A stretch of 7,883 nucleotides of DNA from ZC4RG30 sp964396335 (GTDB taxonomy: Bacteria > Pseudomonadota > Gammaproteobacteria > Steroidobacterales > Steroidobacteraceae): positions 1-7,883 of the forward strand of contig CAYNEX010000120.1 in the NCBI GenBank assembly GCA_964396335.1, read 5' to 3'. Under the pieces are notes generated by a model. It was not told the origin of the DNA. It saw only the letters and a program-made list of their open reading frames with translations, and did no database searches. This document shows positions 6,514 to 7,883 of this stretch, in pieces (within the stretch, counting starts at the first letter, position 1; each line of letters opens with the position of its first letter). Made by a program: the position numbers and the translations under genes.

Positions 6514-7187
6514 CACACCCTCACCGGCGCGGCCAGCGGTTCGCCATCGAGCGTCGGACGTCCGTCGTTCCACTTCAGGCGGCCACTGGTCAGCCATTGG
6601 ATCACCATGGGGTAGAGGATGTGCTCGGCAGCATGAACACGGCCTGAAAGGCTGGCCACCGTGTCGCCCGGTTGCACGGGCACCACACCCTGCGCGATGA
6701 CCGGACCGCCGTCGAGTTCCGCCGTGACGAAATGCACGCTGGCACCGTGTTCCGCCTCGCCGGCGGCAATGGCCCGCGCGTGCGTATCGAGTCCCTTGAA
6801 CTTCGGCAGCAGCGAGGGATGGATGTTCAGCATGCGGCCGGTATAGCGGCTGACGAAACCGGCGGAAAGTACCCGCATGAAGCCGGCCAGGATCACGTAG
6901 TCGGCTCCACTGGCCTCAATGGCCTCGTGCAGGGCATTTTCGAAGGCGTTGCGATCGGGCTTGCCATCCTGGCGGAATGTACGCCGGTCGACCACGGTTG
7001 CCGCCAGGCCCATTTCGCCGGCGCGCGTCAGACCGCCGGCCTCCGGGACGTCGGAAATCACTGCGGCGATGCGCGCGGGGATTGCCCCTGCGGCGCAGGC
7101 ACGGGCGATGGCAACCATGTTGCTGCCCGTGCCGGAGATCAGCACGGCGAGGCGGGGCGCCTCACTCCTCGATGACGACACCGGCAT
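6513..7187 (-). CDS. purN: Phosphoribosylglycinamide formyltransferase 1 (GAR transformylase)
   Basis: PurN transfers the formyl group of 10-formyltetrahydrofolate to glycinamide ribonucleotide, the third step of de novo purine synthesis, in the cytoplasm. The product is 224 residues from ATG at 7187. The phosphate-binding LISGTGSN is at residues 16-23. The catalytic triad is complete: N121 and H123 in NIHPSLLP, and D159 in AELDGGP, matching E. coli N106, H108 and D144. ILAGFMRVLS, the folate-site strand, is also present. The start is uncertain: ATG 7226 in the same frame would add 13 basic residues, and ATG 7187 already gives about a dozen residues before the usual first strand. Both starts lie within the end of purM, so the genes overlap by at least 26 bases and no start with a strong ribosome site is visible. 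The stop TGA shares its A with the start of the next gene. Confidence 0.95.
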   Translation of the reverse strand: MPVSSSRSEAPRLAVLISGTGSNMVAIARACAAGAIPARIAAVISDVPEAGGLTRAGEMGLAATVVDRRTFRQDGKPDRNAFENALHEAIEASGADYVILAGFMRVLSAGFVSRYTGRMLNIHPSLLPKFKGLDTHARAIAAGEAEHGASVHFVTAELDGGPVIAQGVVPVQPGDTVASLSGRVHAAEHILYPMVIQWLTSGRLKWNDGRPTLDGEPLAAPVRV

Positions 7188-7883
7188 TCCCGGCGCGGAT
7201 CTCGCCGATCTGCGTGGCGGTTTCACCCGCGTCCCGCAGGATCTGCAGCGCGCGCGCCGCGTCCTGCGGCCGCACCACGGCGATCATGCCGATGCCGCAG
7301 TTGAACGTGCGGTACATCTCGGCATTGCTGATGCGGCCGGTGGCGGCCAGCCAGTCGAACAGCGGGTCGCGATGCCACTGGCTGCGCACCAGGCGCGCCT
7401 CGAGGCCGTCGGGCAGCACGCGCGGGATGTTGTCGGTGAGGCCGCCGCCGGTGATGTGCGCATAGGCCGAGACCGGCAGTTCGGCGGAGAGCTTCAGCAT
7501 GCTCTTCACGTAGATGCGGGTCGGCTCGAGCAGGCGGTCGAACAGCGGCTTGCCATCCAGTTGCGTGTCGGCGTTGGCGCCGGCCACTTCGATGAGCTTG
7601 CGCACCAGTGAATAGCCGTTGGAATGCACGCCGGAGGAGGCCATGCCGATGATCACGTCACCGGCCTGCACGCGGCTGCCGTCCAGCACCTGGCTGCGCT
7701 CGACCACGCCCACGCAGAAGCCGGCGAGGTCGTAGTCGCCACCGTGGTACATGCCGGGCATTTCGGCGGTTTCACCGCCGACCAGCGCGCAGCCGGCCTG
7801 CAGGCAGCCCTCGGCGATGCCGGCCACGACCTTCTCGGCCACGTCCACCGACAGCTTGCCGGTGGCGTAGTAGTCGAGGAAGA
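7162..7883 (-). CDS. purM: Phosphoribosylformylglycinamidine cyclo-ligase (AIR synthetase), partial 5' end
   Basis: PurM closes the imidazole ring: it converts formylglycinamidine ribonucleotide plus ATP into aminoimidazole ribonucleotide. The last 239 residues are visible; roughly 100 N-terminal residues lie past the right edge, judging from the 345-residue E. coli protein. The visible part begins FLDYYATGKLSVD, which is internal family sequence, so the in-frame GTG at 7848 is not a start. Conserved blocks follow in order: VGGETAEMPGMYHGGDYDLA, SSGVHSNGYSLVRK, DGKPLFDRLLEPTRIYVKS, HITGGGLTDNIPRVLP and MYRTFNCGIGM. The end is intact (VVIEE, stop at 7162-7164), as in full-length homologues. 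It leads the purM-purN-DUF3108 block and overlaps purN by at least 26 bases. Its promoter must lie outside the window. Confidence 0.97.
   Translation of the reverse strand, partial: FLDYYATGKLSVDVAEKVVAGIAEGCLQAGCALVGGETAEMPGMYHGGDYDLAGFCVGVVERSQVLDGSRVQAGDVIIGMASSGVHSNGYSLVRKLIEVAGANADTQLDGKPLFDRLLEPTRIYVKSMLKLSAELPVSAYAHITGGGLTDNIPRVLPDGLEARLVRSQWHRDPLFDWLAATGRISNAEMYRTFNCGIGMIAVVRPQDAARALQILRDAGETATQIGEIRAGNAGVVIEE

Noticed and set aside
5758..7611. Plus-strand open frames across the purMN-DUF3108 block
   Set aside because: They are complements of purM, purN and the DUF3108 gene, all of which have clear family motifs on the minus strand.
7848..7848. GTG 7848 as the purM start
   Set aside because: The frame continues upstream to the window edge with conserved PurM sequence (FLDYYATGKL), so this is an internal valine.

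Overview
The window is GC-rich (visibly about two thirds G+C, not computed) and densely coded. It carries seven protein genes: a block reading leftward at each end and a block reading rightward in the middle. It looks like ordinary proteobacterial chromosome. The Dcd is of the 188-residue type with a G-K-S-T-Y-A-R-C-G core, and PurM and PurN closely follow the E. coli proteins. A purM-purN-DUF3108 run and an apbC-dcd pair fit Gamma- or Betaproteobacteria, and a Xanthomonadales-like gammaproteobacterium is my best guess. That placement comes from remembered family features, not from a search. I saw no tRNA, rRNA, insertion sequence, CRISPR array or prophage gene.

Positions 2-2149 (minus strand) hold most of a large protein that starts with a HEAT-repeat solenoid (at least eight repeats of exactly 31 residues) and ends with a Hanks-type Ser/Thr kinase domain. 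The window edge cuts it right after the APE motif. A 144-base divergent intergenic region (2150-2293) with one plausible promoter separates it from the rightward block.

The rightward block (2294-5789) looks like one operon. It contains apbC/mrp (Fe-S cluster carrier ATPase), dcd (dCTP deaminase, overlapping apbC by ATGA) and, 20 bases further on, a gene for a secreted 606-residue protein of glycoside-hydrolase-like build. A nearly uninterrupted 27-base palindrome fills the 37-base gap to the convergent leftward block.

The leftward block (5827-7883) reads purM (5' end outside the window), purN, then a DUF3108 envelope protein. purM and purN overlap, and purN and the DUF3108 gene share a TGATG junction. 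PurM makes aminoimidazole ribonucleotide and PurN supplies an earlier formyl-transfer step of the same pathway, so this is a purine synthesis operon with an envelope gene attached.

No clearly new multi-gene system is visible. The items most worth a second look are the HEAT-kinase fusion and the exported hydrolase-like protein riding on the apbC-dcd operon.
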